Shown here one piece after another: positions 27,240-35,752 of a DNA stretch of 64,000 bases. Made by a program: the position numbers and the translations under genes. This DNA is from Lactococcus carnosus (GTDB lineage Bacteria > Bacillota > Bacilli > Lactobacillales > Streptococcaceae): positions 310,001 through 374,000 of the forward strand of contig NZ_CP017194.1 in assembly GCF_006770265.1 (NCBI RefSeq), written 5' to 3'. The notes below the pieces were generated by a model. The model was not told where the DNA came from and did not search any database. It worked only from the letters and a program-made list of their open reading frames with translations. Each line of letters begins with the position of its first letter. Positions within the stretch are counted from its first letter, which is position 1.

Positions 27240-27370
27240 AAAGAGTATTACTCATATAATAATCTTGTTCTTGATAGAGGTTCATACCAAATTTCTCTGA
27301 TATAATATTGTTAAATTCATCAATTAGTATGCCGTCCTAAGTTATAAGGCAGATTTAAAGTCTCAATTAT
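27240..27370 (-). pseudogene. immA 3' relic 5
   Basis: Minus strand reads DGILIDEFNNIISEKFGMNLYQEQDYYM, clearly the ImmA C-terminus, preceded by a frameshifted NLPYNL. Confidence 0.7.
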
Positions 27371-27437
27371 ATTTTAAATATATGATATAGCCATATTAAG
27401 CCTTATATAGTACATTTCAGAGTTTATTTACTAACAT

Positions 27438-27458
27438 TCTGGGCAGAATCTGGGCAAA
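27438..27458 (+). repeat. Orphan doublet D4
   Basis: TCTGGGCAGAA-TCTGGGCAAA, counterpart of D2 at 22781. Confidence 0.5.
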
Positions 27459-27485
27459 TATTTTGAGAGTAGTCATTAAAAGTTG

Positions 27486-27527
27486 AATAAAGTGTATCAG
27501 TTTAAATATTGGTATACTTTATTTTTT
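27486..27527. repeat. Island hairpin H6
   Basis: AATAAAGTGTATCA / TTGGTATACTTTATT with a 7-8 nt loop; the GTGTA / TATAC pairing differs from GTCTA / TAGAC of H7 yet the stem is kept. Confidence 0.7.
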
Positions 27528-27692
27528 TATTTTAAATTATTTATGTAATGTAAATAAGCACCAGTTGTTCAGAATGTACAAATTTCAAGTATATTTATAT
27601 GGTATAATATAAGTGAGAAATTAAGAATATGATAATGTTTTAGATTTTGGTATGTAAAATAATTATAAAATTAAATAGGAAGGTGTGTCACT

Positions 27693-29177
27693 GTGGATAA
27701 AAAGTATAAGTTCGTTAAAGAAAATGGCATTTTTTATACAGATAAAAAACTAGCTACAAAAATGGTTAATTTATTGGATATAGACTATAAAGTCAATTTT
27801 ACTTTGATTGAACCTGCGGTAGGAGAGGGGCATATTTTGTCTCTTATTGTTAATAGATATCTTAAAGAAAATAAGAATAAAACTGATGAAGAAAAAGTTG
27901 AATTCTTGGAAAAAAATATAGCAGGGTTTGATATTAGAGATGAAGCTATAGCAATTTGCATAGAAAAGTTGGATTATATTGCTAAACAGTATGTTCAAAA
28001 AAAAATTAAATGGAAGATTCAAAAATTTGACGCATTAGAAAGAGAAGATCTCAGTAAAAAATTTGGCAAGTATGATTATGTAATAAGTAACCCACCGTAT
28101 GTTTCAAGACATAATATGGATGATAGGACAATTCTTGCTTTAAGAAATCAAAGTGAATTTTGCGTGAAATTCAATTATGATTTATATTATTATTTCTTTG
28201 AAGTAGGTTTTGATTTGTGGAATAGATATGGGAAAATTGTTTATATCACTCCTAATAGCTATATGAAAGCTAGGAGTGGAGAAATATTGATGGAATATAT
28301 TGTTGATAATTCATTAGTAGAAACAATTATAGATTATGAAGATGAAATTAAATTTGAAGGCGCAACCACTTATACGGCAATAACTGTTTTTTCTACAGAT
28401 AATAAAATTTTACGTGTAAAAAATAAAGAAAATAAAGTAATAGTTAAGGTGACATACAAGGATTTAATAAATAAATATAATTATAGGGTTTATAGTCATG
28501 ATTTTTTAACACAGTATAAAAAGGATTTTATTGATTTAGGAGAAATTTCTGAAATTAAGAACGGGCTGGCAACATTACAAGATAAAGTTTTCATAATAAG
28601 TGAAAAAGAAATTATTAATAAAAAGGATAATATATTAACATTTGTTAAAGATAATAAGATTTTTTCGATTGAGACAGAAATACTAAGAAAAGTTGTACGC
28701 GTTTCGAATGTTGAAGAAATTAAATATGTAATTTTTCCATATATTTCTGAGAGTGAAGAAAAAATAAGTTTTATTAGGGATGTTACAATCAAGAAACATT
28801 ATAATAAAGCATATCAGTATTTATCTGAAAAGCTTACTAGAGAATATCAAAATAAATATGATTTATATTTTGGAAGAAGCCAGGGGTTTACTTGTTACTA
28901 TGGACAAAAGATAGTGATTCCCAAGGTTGCTTCATTAGAAGATACTCCTTTTAAAATTGTTGAAAATGGCTTTTTATTATCTGGTTTATCAATTAAATTA
29001 AGGGGAAAATATTTAGGAACTGATTTAAACTTAATTTTGGATTATCTTAATTCAGATGAAGTCAAAAATTATCTTACAGTTATTTCTAAAAACTATGCTG
29101 CTGGATATAAAAGTATTAGTTCTACTGATTTGAAGAAAATAAAAATTCCAAAAAAAAATCTAAAATTAAAAGAATAG
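27693..29177 (+). CDS. N6-adenine DNA methyltransferase (Eco57I/TaqI-like)
   Basis: 494 aa. AdoMet-binding motif I region TLIEPAVGEGHIL (about residues 33-45), catalytic motif IV NPPYVS (about 133-138), and a C-terminal target-recognition-like region with QGFTCYYGQKIVIPKV and NYAAGYKSISS. It modifies DNA; as it lacks an obvious nuclease domain it should act with separate restriction partners. GTG start with GGAAGGTG upstream. First gene of a defence-type operon whose later genes are broken. Very AT-rich, unlike the host chromosome. Confidence 0.82.
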   Translation: MDKKYKFVKENGIFYTDKKLATKMVNLLDIDYKVNFTLIEPAVGEGHILSLIVNRYLKENKNKTDEEKVEFLEKNIAGFDIRDEAIAICIEKLDYIAKQYVQKKIKWKIQKFDALEREDLSKKFGKYDYVISNPPYVSRHNMDDRTILALRNQSEFCVKFNYDLYYYFFEVGFDLWNRYGKIVYITPNSYMKARSGEILMEYIVDNSLVETIIDYEDEIKFEGATTYTAITVFSTDNKILRVKNKENKVIVKVTYKDLINKYNYRVYSHDFLTQYKKDFIDLGEISEIKNGLATLQDKVFIISEKEIINKKDNILTFVKDNKIFSIETEILRKVVRVSNVEEIKYVIFPYISESEEKISFIRDVTIKKHYNKAYQYLSEKLTREYQNKYDLYFGRSQGFTCYYGQKIVIPKVASLEDTPFKIVENGFLLSGLSIKLRGKYLGTDLNLILDYLNSDEVKNYLTVISKNYAAGYKSISSTDLKKIKIPKKNLKLKE

Positions 29178-29216
29178 TAAATTGTGCTTGATTGATACAT
29201 ATTATAATAAAAGGTT

Positions 29217-30350
29217 GTGTTAAAATTGGGAAAAGTAAAATTTAATGTCGATGCATATACTGCACGATTAATTGGTAGAGAAAATATTTCTGGTTTACGT
29301 GGAGCTCTGTTTGAATTGGTGAAAAATTCTTACGATGCGGATGCATCAGTATGTATTCTATATTATTCGAATGGGAAATTGTACTTAGCTGATAATGGAA
29401 CTGGTATGAGCTCGGATGTTATTTTAAATAATTGGATGACTATAGGAAGATCAACAAAAAAAGAAAATTTTACTTCTAATAAAGGAAGAATTCAAACGGG
29501 TGCAAAGGGAATTGGAAGATTTGCACTTGATAGACTTGGCGATCAGAGTAAAATGTTAACAATTCGTGAGGAGAATAGCTTAATATGGAAAGTAGATTGG
29601 AGAGATTTTGATAATAGCGACAATATAACAGATATTACGGCGGATTTAGATGAAAGTGATATATCTTTATACCAATTTATTTCTAAATGTTGTAGAAACC
29701 AGGAAATGTTAAGTTTATTTCAGGATAAATTTAACAGTACAGGGACAATATTTGAAATAAAAGAGCTTCGTGATTCATGGGATGACGAAAATTTTATTTC
29801 TAAATGTGTGGCTCAATTGTCTGCTCTAATCCCAGAAACATTAAGTAATGTTTTCGAATTGTATTTTTTTACTGATGAGAATTCTCTCGAGGAAGCAAAG
29901 ATACAAAATGAGATAGAAAACGATTATGATTATAAATTGAATTTTTATGTTGATGAAGTTGATAAAGTCAAAATTAAAATTCATAGAAACGAATTTGATT
30001 TTGGAGATGAATTTGACAAGATAATGTTTGAGGCAGGATTTAGTGAGAAAGATATAGAGTATTTTCAAAATACTCCTATAGAAATAGAAAAAGAATTTTC
30101 AGACATATTTAAAACTAGAAAATCGGTTGATAATTCAATAGGGGAATTTAGCGGAAATATTTATTTTTCAAAAATTAACAGTACTAAAAAAGATAGAGCT
30201 AAATATTATTATAAAGAGATTTCAAGAAAAAGAATTTCGGAGGCATTTTCTGGAGTAAAACTATACAGAGATAATTTTAGAGTACGACCTTACGGAGAAT
30301 ATGAAACATCAAGTTATGACTGGTTGATATATGGTAGAAGACGTATTTAA
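29217..30350 (+). CDS. GHKL (HSP90/MORC-like) ATPase, C-terminally truncated
   Basis: 377 aa. ATP-binding N box ELVKNSYDAD (33-42), DNGTGM (59-64), and a glycine loop GAKGIGRFALDRLGD (about 95-109). Such ATPases accompany methylases in restriction/defence operons. The frame ends just after VRPYGEYETSSYDWL, a motif that in relatives sits well inside the protein, and unrelated coding follows in another frame, so the C-terminal part was lost by deletion. Start TTG/ATG choice: the frame opens with TTG at 29217, AAAGGTTG upstream; an alternative start is not obvious. Probably non-functional. Confidence 0.65.
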   Translation: MLKLGKVKFNVDAYTARLIGRENISGLRGALFELVKNSYDADASVCILYYSNGKLYLADNGTGMSSDVILNNWMTIGRSTKKENFTSNKGRIQTGAKGIGRFALDRLGDQSKMLTIREENSLIWKVDWRDFDNSDNITDITADLDESDISLYQFISKCCRNQEMLSLFQDKFNSTGTIFEIKELRDSWDDENFISKCVAQLSALIPETLSNVFELYFFTDENSLEEAKIQNEIENDYDYKLNFYVDEVDKVKIKIHRNEFDFGDEFDKIMFEAGFSEKDIEYFQNTPIEIEKEFSDIFKTRKSVDNSIGEFSGNIYFSKINSTKKDRAKYYYKEISRKRISEAFSGVKLYRDNFRVRPYGEYETSSYDWLIYGRRRI

Positions 30351-30531
30351 ATTTCCATTTAGACCTGTAAAAATAATTTGGAAAATGAGTTTGCTAATTG
30401 AGAAACAAAAAGAACTTAGTAAAATAATAGTTAATAATCAGAGTTGTGATAAAGTACAAGGGCTTCTACTAGCTGAAATATGTCAGCAAATAGATCAATT
30501 ATCCGAGCATATTTTTGAAAAAAGAGAATGA
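30331..30531 (+). pseudogene. Gene fragment after the GHKL ATPase
   Basis: About 66 codons (VFKFPFRPVKIIWKMSLL... LSEHIFEKRE) in a different frame, no ribosome site, helical and charged. Probably the 3' end of a gene joined here by a deletion. Family not recognised. Confidence 0.35.
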
Positions 30532-30565
30532 TCAATTACTCTGTAAAAAAAAGTATTGATGATAA

Positions 30566-30856
30566 GCGATTGTAAACATTGCAGATAATCTACAAGATTT
30601 TGTCGTAAATCATTTTTATACAGTCTCTCATCAAAATTCTAGCATTTACAATGGAGTAGTAGATGTTATTCCGATGAATACAAAAACATTTATTGATTTT
30701 TTTAAAAAAGCAACTAAGAAAGATGTGCAGCCAATAGACCTATTATCAATTCATCACTTCTCAAAGGAGCATTCTAAAAAGATGTTAATTAACGAAGGAA
30801 CAGAAGTTGACTGGCACAAGGGAATATTTGAGAAAATGTTTGAAGTAGTTTCATGA
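30566..30856 (+). pseudogene. 5'-truncated gene fragment
   Basis: Frame open from 30566 without a start until an ATG at 30674: VVNHFYTVSHQNSSIYNGVV ... FIDFFKKATKKDVQPIDLLS... FEKMFEVVS. A coherent C-terminal domain of an unrecognised protein, perhaps the restriction effector of the methylase operon. Confidence 0.4.
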
Positions 30857-30898
30857 TTAAAAAGTAGTCTACATAAAAAATCCATAAATAATCAGTTT

Positions 30899-30951
30899 AA
30901 TACAAAATAAAGTCTACCAATTTTTATTACTGGTAGACTTTATTTTGTATT
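30899..30951. repeat. Island hairpin H7 (perfect)
   Basis: Arms 30899-30919 and 30931-30951 are a perfect 21-bp inverted repeat around an 11-nt loop. Best-preserved member; would terminate the methylase operon on the + strand. Confidence 0.85.
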
Positions 30952-31145
30952 TTAAAATGATTGTGACAAGAGTAGTCATGACAATCGAGAGTGGTTAGAT
31001 TAAGTAAGAGTTTATCAATAGAAAAGCAAATAAAAAATTTTATTTATTCTAAATTACTGTATAAATAAATAAATAAATATCTTTTTTTGATATAATTATA
31101 GTTATGAAGAGAAAAATTAAGTTATTATAAATTTGAGGAATACTT

Positions 31146-33335
31146 ATGATTGAAAAATTTGAAAACATTATTTCTAAATCTTTTGAAAACTATACTTCTA
31201 AAGATCTTGTTACCCAAATTAATATTATTTTTGGTATGAATGGGAGTGGAAAAACAGCATTCTCAAATTGGTTACACGAAAAAAATAAAACTAGTTCGAG
31301 AATGTTTTGTTCTGATTATGTAAACGAAAATATAAAATTAGATGATTCCGAAAAAATTAATGGAGTCAAAATAATAGTTGGAAAAAAAGATCTAGAATTT
31401 TTGAATCAAATTAAAGACATTGAAAATGCCAATGAAAATATCAAAAATTCTTTAGAAAAATATATAATTGAAAAAGAAAAAATAAAAAATGAACTATATA
31501 TATTAATTGATAATGAACTATTATCTATAAAATCAAGATTTAAAGAAGTTAATATTCGTCATAAATCTAATAGTAAATCTGATCCACTACAAGCATTAGA
31601 AAATTGGAGTAGAGATGTAGATAGTTCTCTTACAAATACAAAATATTATTCATCGAATGAATTGAATACACAAAGAAAATTTCTGGAACAAAAAGAGAAG
31701 AAGTTAATTCCAGTTTGTGAATCATTTACAAAAGAGCGTTTTTTAAAATTAAACAAAAGTTTAGAGAAAACTATTATACCACCAATGGAAAATTATACTA
31801 CCAACCTTCTAAAATGGTTAGAAGATGGTTTAGATATACATAACTTAAAAAGTACTGATATAACAGAAAAAGGAACATGTGAGTTTTGTGGCAATGAATT
31901 CATAACTGACGAAATAATTAATACTATTGAAAATAAGATAGACACAGAATACTCACAATTAATTAGAGCAATTGATAAAATTATAAGTGAACTACCTCAA
32001 AAAGACATAACTAAATTATTTACTGATGAACTAGACAGTCAAGTACTACTTGATTTTAATAACGCCATAGATTTTTTACGTGAATTGCTTGAGAATAAAA
32101 GATATAATACGATGTCTAATTTAAATTTCCCTACCGAACTAATTGAAAAATTTTTAATTTTGGATATTAGTATATTAAAAAAGAAACAAGAATATCAATT
32201 TGAAATTGTTTCTATTGATAAAAAGTTAAATAGACTTGAGTTATATGCAAAACATTTAGTTGGAAAGAACTTAGAACAAAATCCAAAAATAAATGAATTA
32301 AAATATCAAATTCCAGAGCTTGATCATATGACTAGTATTTCACAAAAAGCTATTGAGGGAAATGAAATCAAAATAAAAGAATGGAATGAAATAGATTCAG
32401 ATTATTCGAATTTTAAAGATATTGTTAATCAGGAACTTGATAGATTAGGTCTTGAATTTAGACTGGAACTTTTGAATAACGATTTGGGATATAAAATCAA
32501 ACATATAAATTCCAAAATTAAGTTAAAAGCTAGAGATCTTAGTGAAGGTGAAAGACGATTATTATCATTTCTATATTTTTATTACAATCTATTTGAAAAA
32601 GTTAATAAAGAAGAACAAAAAATAGATTCAAGTATTGATACTATAATTATAGATGATCCAATTACAAGTTTTGATGCAGATAATCGTTTTTTCTTAATAG
32701 AAAGAATAAATCATTTTATTAATAATATTTCACAAAAAAATGTACAAATTTTTCTTTTAACACACTCTTCTTTTGACTTTCATAGCTTTGCCTACAATTA
32801 TAATTCTTCCAAAAAAACAAATTGGAAAATTAATAAAGATATCAGTGGGAAGAGTCAAATAGAAAAAGTTAAAGCAACTGAATTAAAAAATTATAGTGAT
32901 TATTATAGAAATACTTTTTCTGAATTAGCTGATTTTTCTCTAAAAAGTAAAACAGATGTAAATAAGTGTACTAATTATACAAAGTTTGGAAATCAAATGA
33001 GATTTGTTCTTGAATCTAATGCTAGAACTAATTATGACATTGAAAATGTAACAAGTAAAAGTCTACACAGTCTTACTCAATATTACTCGATACCTGATGG
33101 ATTAATTGAAGAATTTAAAAACGCAATAAATTTGATAAACTCACTATCACATGGAAGATCATATATTGATGATTTTTTAAATGGTATGACAGCTAAACAG
33201 CTACAGATAAAAATTAGAATAATTCTACAAGTTTTATACTTAAAGGATTCATATCACGTACAAATAATGACAAATTATAAACTGAACAAAACTACTGTAG
33301 GAAATTGGAATATTATTAAACTTTCAAATAAATAA
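31146..33335 (+). CDS. RloC/PrrC-like anticodon nuclease (AAA_13 ATPase with zinc hook)
   Basis: 729 aa. ABC-ATPase head split by a coiled coil: Walker A GMNGSGKT (30-37), a CEFCG zinc hook (C245, C248) in the middle of the coiled coil, signature LSEGERR (465-471), Walker B IIIDDPITSFD (500-510), H-loop LLTHSSFD (538-545). The C-terminal domain has R619-x3-E623 and NSLSHG with H669, matching the Arg/Glu/His pattern of the tRNA-cleaving domain of PrrC and RloC. Such proteins kill or stall infected cells by cutting a tRNA anticodon loop, gated by ATP and DNA damage. It is full length with its own AT-rich promoter region and stands alone, as RloC does. Nuclease activity is inferred from motif pattern, not proved. 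Confidence 0.75.
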   Translation: MIEKFENIISKSFENYTSKDLVTQINIIFGMNGSGKTAFSNWLHEKNKTSSRMFCSDYVNENIKLDDSEKINGVKIIVGKKDLEFLNQIKDIENANENIKNSLEKYIIEKEKIKNELYILIDNELLSIKSRFKEVNIRHKSNSKSDPLQALENWSRDVDSSLTNTKYYSSNELNTQRKFLEQKEKKLIPVCESFTKERFLKLNKSLEKTIIPPMENYTTNLLKWLEDGLDIHNLKSTDITEKGTCEFCGNEFITDEIINTIENKIDTEYSQLIRAIDKIISELPQKDITKLFTDELDSQVLLDFNNAIDFLRELLENKRYNTMSNLNFPTELIEKFLILDISILKKKQEYQFEIVSIDKKLNRLELYAKHLVGKNLEQNPKINELKYQIPELDHMTSISQKAIEGNEIKIKEWNEIDSDYSNFKDIVNQELDRLGLEFRLELLNNDLGYKIKHINSKIKLKARDLSEGERRLLSFLYFYYNLFEKVNKEEQKIDSSIDTIIIDDPITSFDADNRFFLIERINHFINNISQKNVQIFLLTHSSFDFHSFAYNYNSSKKTNWKINKDISGKSQIEKVKATELKNYSDYYRNTFSELADFSLKSKTDVNKCTNYTKFGNQMRFVLESNARTNYDIENVTSKSLHSLTQYYSIPDGLIEEFKNAINLINSLSHGRSYIDDFLNGMTAKQLQIKIRIILQVLYLKDSYHVQIMTNYKLNKTTVGNWNIIKLSNK

Positions 33336-33453
33336 TTTTTAGTAATATTATTAATTAATTGGAATTATGAATAAAACAGTGGTATAATTAACTTTTTAAC
33401 AGATATATTTTTATGTCTGAATAAATATGTACAGTGCACAGCTCCAGTAAATA

Positions 33454-33971
33454 GACACAGAACAACATGCAGGACAAGCTTCATGTCTTGCATGTAATAG
33501 ATATTTAAGACATACCAACTACAGTTAGAATTATAATTTATATATCCCAACTAGTAGTGGGAGTATAACAAGTAGTTCTAGTTCTATGCCATGATTGGGA
33601 TGATCGTAAAACTGTTGTAACCGAATTATATGATTTACTATTAGAGATGTTGTCTCTGTTTGGTTTAGTGAGGAAGCTGCCCTTTAGGAACACCTTTACT
33701 TAGAGAAATAGTTAAAGGATTAGTAAGATCTAAAGTAGGTATTATTCTAGTAAATCCGTCATTTCTGAATAAAATAAAAGATGGAGGAGTTTCAGATAAA
33801 GAACTATCTGATTTATTAGCTAGTGACTTACTTATTTCTATTGTTCATAATACTACTTTTGAAAAATTACGTTCGGTAAACCCATTATTAGGTTCACGGA
33901 GTGGTTTAAGTACAGAAGAATCGATGGAGAATGTTTCGGATAAATTAGCAGAATTAGCTACTGTTGACTAA
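33454..33971 (+). pseudogene. TIR-domain defence protein, multiply frameshifted
   Basis: Pieces in successive frames give HAGQASCLACNRYLRHTNYS (Cys pair), then HDWDDRKTVVTELYDLLLE, DVVSVWFSEEAAL, and GTPLLREIVKGLVRSKVGII ... LLASDLLISIVHNTTFEKLR ... VNPLLGSRSGLS ... DKLAEL to a stop at 33971. This is the layout of a family of bacterial TIR proteins with a preceding Cys motif (…WFSE…LGTPLLREI…). The catalytic Glu region (WFSEEA) is present but at least three frameshifts make it a pseudogene. Nothing else convincing lies in 33336-34013. Confidence 0.65.
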
Positions 33972-34013
33972 ACCTCTCCAAAAAATTAGTGAACTACTAA
34001 AAAAACATTAATT

Positions 34014-34063
34014 GAATAAAAAATAAAGTCTATCAGCAAAAACTCTGGTAGACTTTATTATTT
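34014..34063. repeat. Island hairpin H8
   Basis: Arms 34014-34036 and 34045-34063, TCTATCAG / CTGGTAGA core, loop CAAAAACT. Preceded by CATTAATTGAAT. Sits between the TIR pseudogene and the convergent unknown gene as a shared terminator. Confidence 0.8.
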
Positions 34064-34077
34064 AACTATTAAAAAAA

Positions 34078-35250
34078 TTACACCATTCTCAAATAACAAG
34101 CTGTGCGAACTAATAATTTTATTTCTAAAAAACTCATATTCTCAGGGAGTATTGTTACATATTCTTTAGCAAATCCTTGACTAAATTCTTTTGCCATTGT
34201 TAATCCCCATGAAACATTATCGGATGATACTGTATCATTTAGGTACGAGAATATTTTCTCAAGTTGGTAACTTGTCTCACTTTCAACATTATTTCCAGTT
34301 GTAACTTCTATTTGTTCGTATATTATTTTATAAATAAATTCATAGTCGAATTCATCTACAGCATCACATATTTTAGGAATATATTCAATAATCATGTTTT
34401 GAAATTTCACTACAGATTGTCTGTTGGTATTCAAAGTTATTTCAGTTTCAAGATAATCTAAAATATCTTCAATTTCATAAGTTGATTGGTATCTCATCTT
34501 TAAGATTTCAATTATGTCTTTTAAAATTTCAGTGTTAGGCAAACTTCTATTTACTTTTCTAGTTTGCCAAGTTTTCTTGAAGTCATCAATTTGTTCTTGA
34601 GCCCATTTAGTAACTTCTTGAATAAAATTATATCGTGATTCAATAAATTTTTTAAGTGTATTGAATGAAATTTTGACATCTAAAATACTTGCCCAACCTT
34701 CTGCTTTATTTGTATAAACTCTTACTCCAATAGCATCTTTTATTTCTTCAAAGCTGAGTGACTTATCGCTATTAACTATTACAAATGGAGAATAATGAAT
34801 TTCTTTATCATTTTGCCTTAAAAACTTCACTCGAGATGTTTCAAATGGATGAGCGAAAGCAACTGATCGGAAGTATTCAAAAAATTTATCGTCAGTAGGA
34901 ACAATTGTTTCATCTAAATTTAGAGGTTTTCCCATACAAAAAGATTTGAAAAATTTAAAGTTATCAGCATTCTGATCATCTGCAAAAGGGTAATGAATTT
35001 CTAATACGTTTGTTAACTGTTGAGAAGCATCTTTTATCATGCTACAATACATCATAAAAACTAAAAAATCATGTTCTGTATTTGGGTATTCTGAATGCTT
35101 ATTTAAATAATTTACGGCAGTATTTAAACGATCTAAGACGGCACAAATAAGATCATAATTATTTTTTAAAGAATCATCATCTGAAAAGATTGGTGATTCA
35201 TTTATTTTATTTTGGAGTATATTTATTAAGTCTTTATCTAAAAAAGCCAA
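34078..35250 (-). CDS. Unknown cytoplasmic protein with an Rx5H motif (possible HEPN-type effector)
   Basis: 390 aa, no membrane segment or signal, mostly helical by composition. The best-looking motif is FFEYFRSVAFAHPFETSR, where R128 and H134 are spaced as in the Rx4-6H motif of HEPN ribonucleases; a second helical region covers about residues 205-330. It lies between immA and the outer hairpin, a position where integrative elements often carry cargo such as phage-defence genes. No family is recognised with confidence and the nuclease idea is inference. Confidence 0.6.
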   Translation of the reverse strand: MAFLDKDLINILQNKINESPIFSDDDSLKNNYDLICAVLDRLNTAVNYLNKHSEYPNTEHDFLVFMMYCSMIKDASQQLTNVLEIHYPFADDQNADNFKFFKSFCMGKPLNLDETIVPTDDKFFEYFRSVAFAHPFETSRVKFLRQNDKEIHYSPFVIVNSDKSLSFEEIKDAIGVRVYTNKAEGWASILDVKISFNTLKKFIESRYNFIQEVTKWAQEQIDDFKKTWQTRKVNRSLPNTEILKDIIEILKMRYQSTYEIEDILDYLETEITLNTNRQSVVKFQNMIIEYIPKICDAVDEFDYEFIYKIIYEQIEVTTGNNVESETSYQLEKIFSYLNDTVSSDNVSWGLTMAKEFSQGFAKEYVTILPENMSFLEIKLLVRTACYLRMV

Positions 35251-35308
35251 CTTGCTTATTAACCTTTGCCTTTCAAAGTTATTAAAAAATAATTAATTGA
35301 TAAAATTA

Positions 35309-35749
35309 CTAGTCGTAGAAATAATCTGATTCACAATAGGGTGTCATACCAAATTTATCTGATATGATACTGTTAAATTCATCGATAATAACACCGTCAA
35401 GATGATAAGGTAAGTTTAAATTTTCAATAATTTTCTGGTAGTTTGTATCTGGAGTAAATTCATATTTTTCATCTAATATTTTCATAACTTCATGGATCAT
35501 GTACTTATTTGCTTCATATTCTAAGTTATCATTTTGAAAATGGTTAGTCACGTACCTTTTACAATCTCCATTAAGAAAATGTGCTGTTTCATGTAAGAGT
35601 GTAAGTGATGTATTTAGGGCATCTAAATTTTCATTTATAAAAATTATAGGATTGTTATTTTCGATACCAAAATATCCTCTGCCACCAAATTCCATGAATT
35701 GAATTTCTATACCAAGTTCTTTTATTAATCGTTTAATCTTTAGTAGCAT
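35309..35749 (-). CDS. immA: ImmA/IrrE-family metallopeptidase (anti-repressor protease)
   Basis: 146 aa. Zinc motif HETAHFLNGD (H53-E54-H57) with downstream helical region. In ICEBs1-type elements ImmA cleaves the repressor ImmR to trigger excision and transfer. It lies 3 bp downstream of the repressor gene. Five relics of this gene's 3' end are scattered to the left. Confidence 0.85.
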   Translation of the reverse strand: MLLKIKRLIKELGIEIQFMEFGGRGYFGIENNNPIIFINENLDALNTSLTLLHETAHFLNGDCKRYVTNHFQNDNLEYEANKYMIHEVMKILDEKYEFTPDTNYQKIIENLNLPYHLDGVIIDEFNSIISDKFGMTPYCESDYFYD

Positions 35750-35752
35750 ATA

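Larger units (their letters stand above)
27143..27530. repeat. Block B: direct repeat of Block A
   Basis: Doublet ACTAACCA/ACTAACCAA (27143-27163), ATCATTAGTTGAAT, hairpin H5, immA 3' relic, doublet TCTGGGC (27438-27458), hairpin H6. Same order and orientation as 22487-22881. Confidence 0.8.
26809..27692. other. About 880 bp without an intact gene
   Basis: Holds hairpin H4 (26914-26962), Block B (27143-27530) and the leader of the methylase gene. The part between H4 and Block B (26963-27142) shows no feature I can name. Confidence 0.7.

Noticed and set aside
22529-34063. Regularly recurring repeats as a CRISPR array
   Set aside because: Copies are hundreds to thousands of bases apart, are hairpins with variable sequence, and no cas genes are present.
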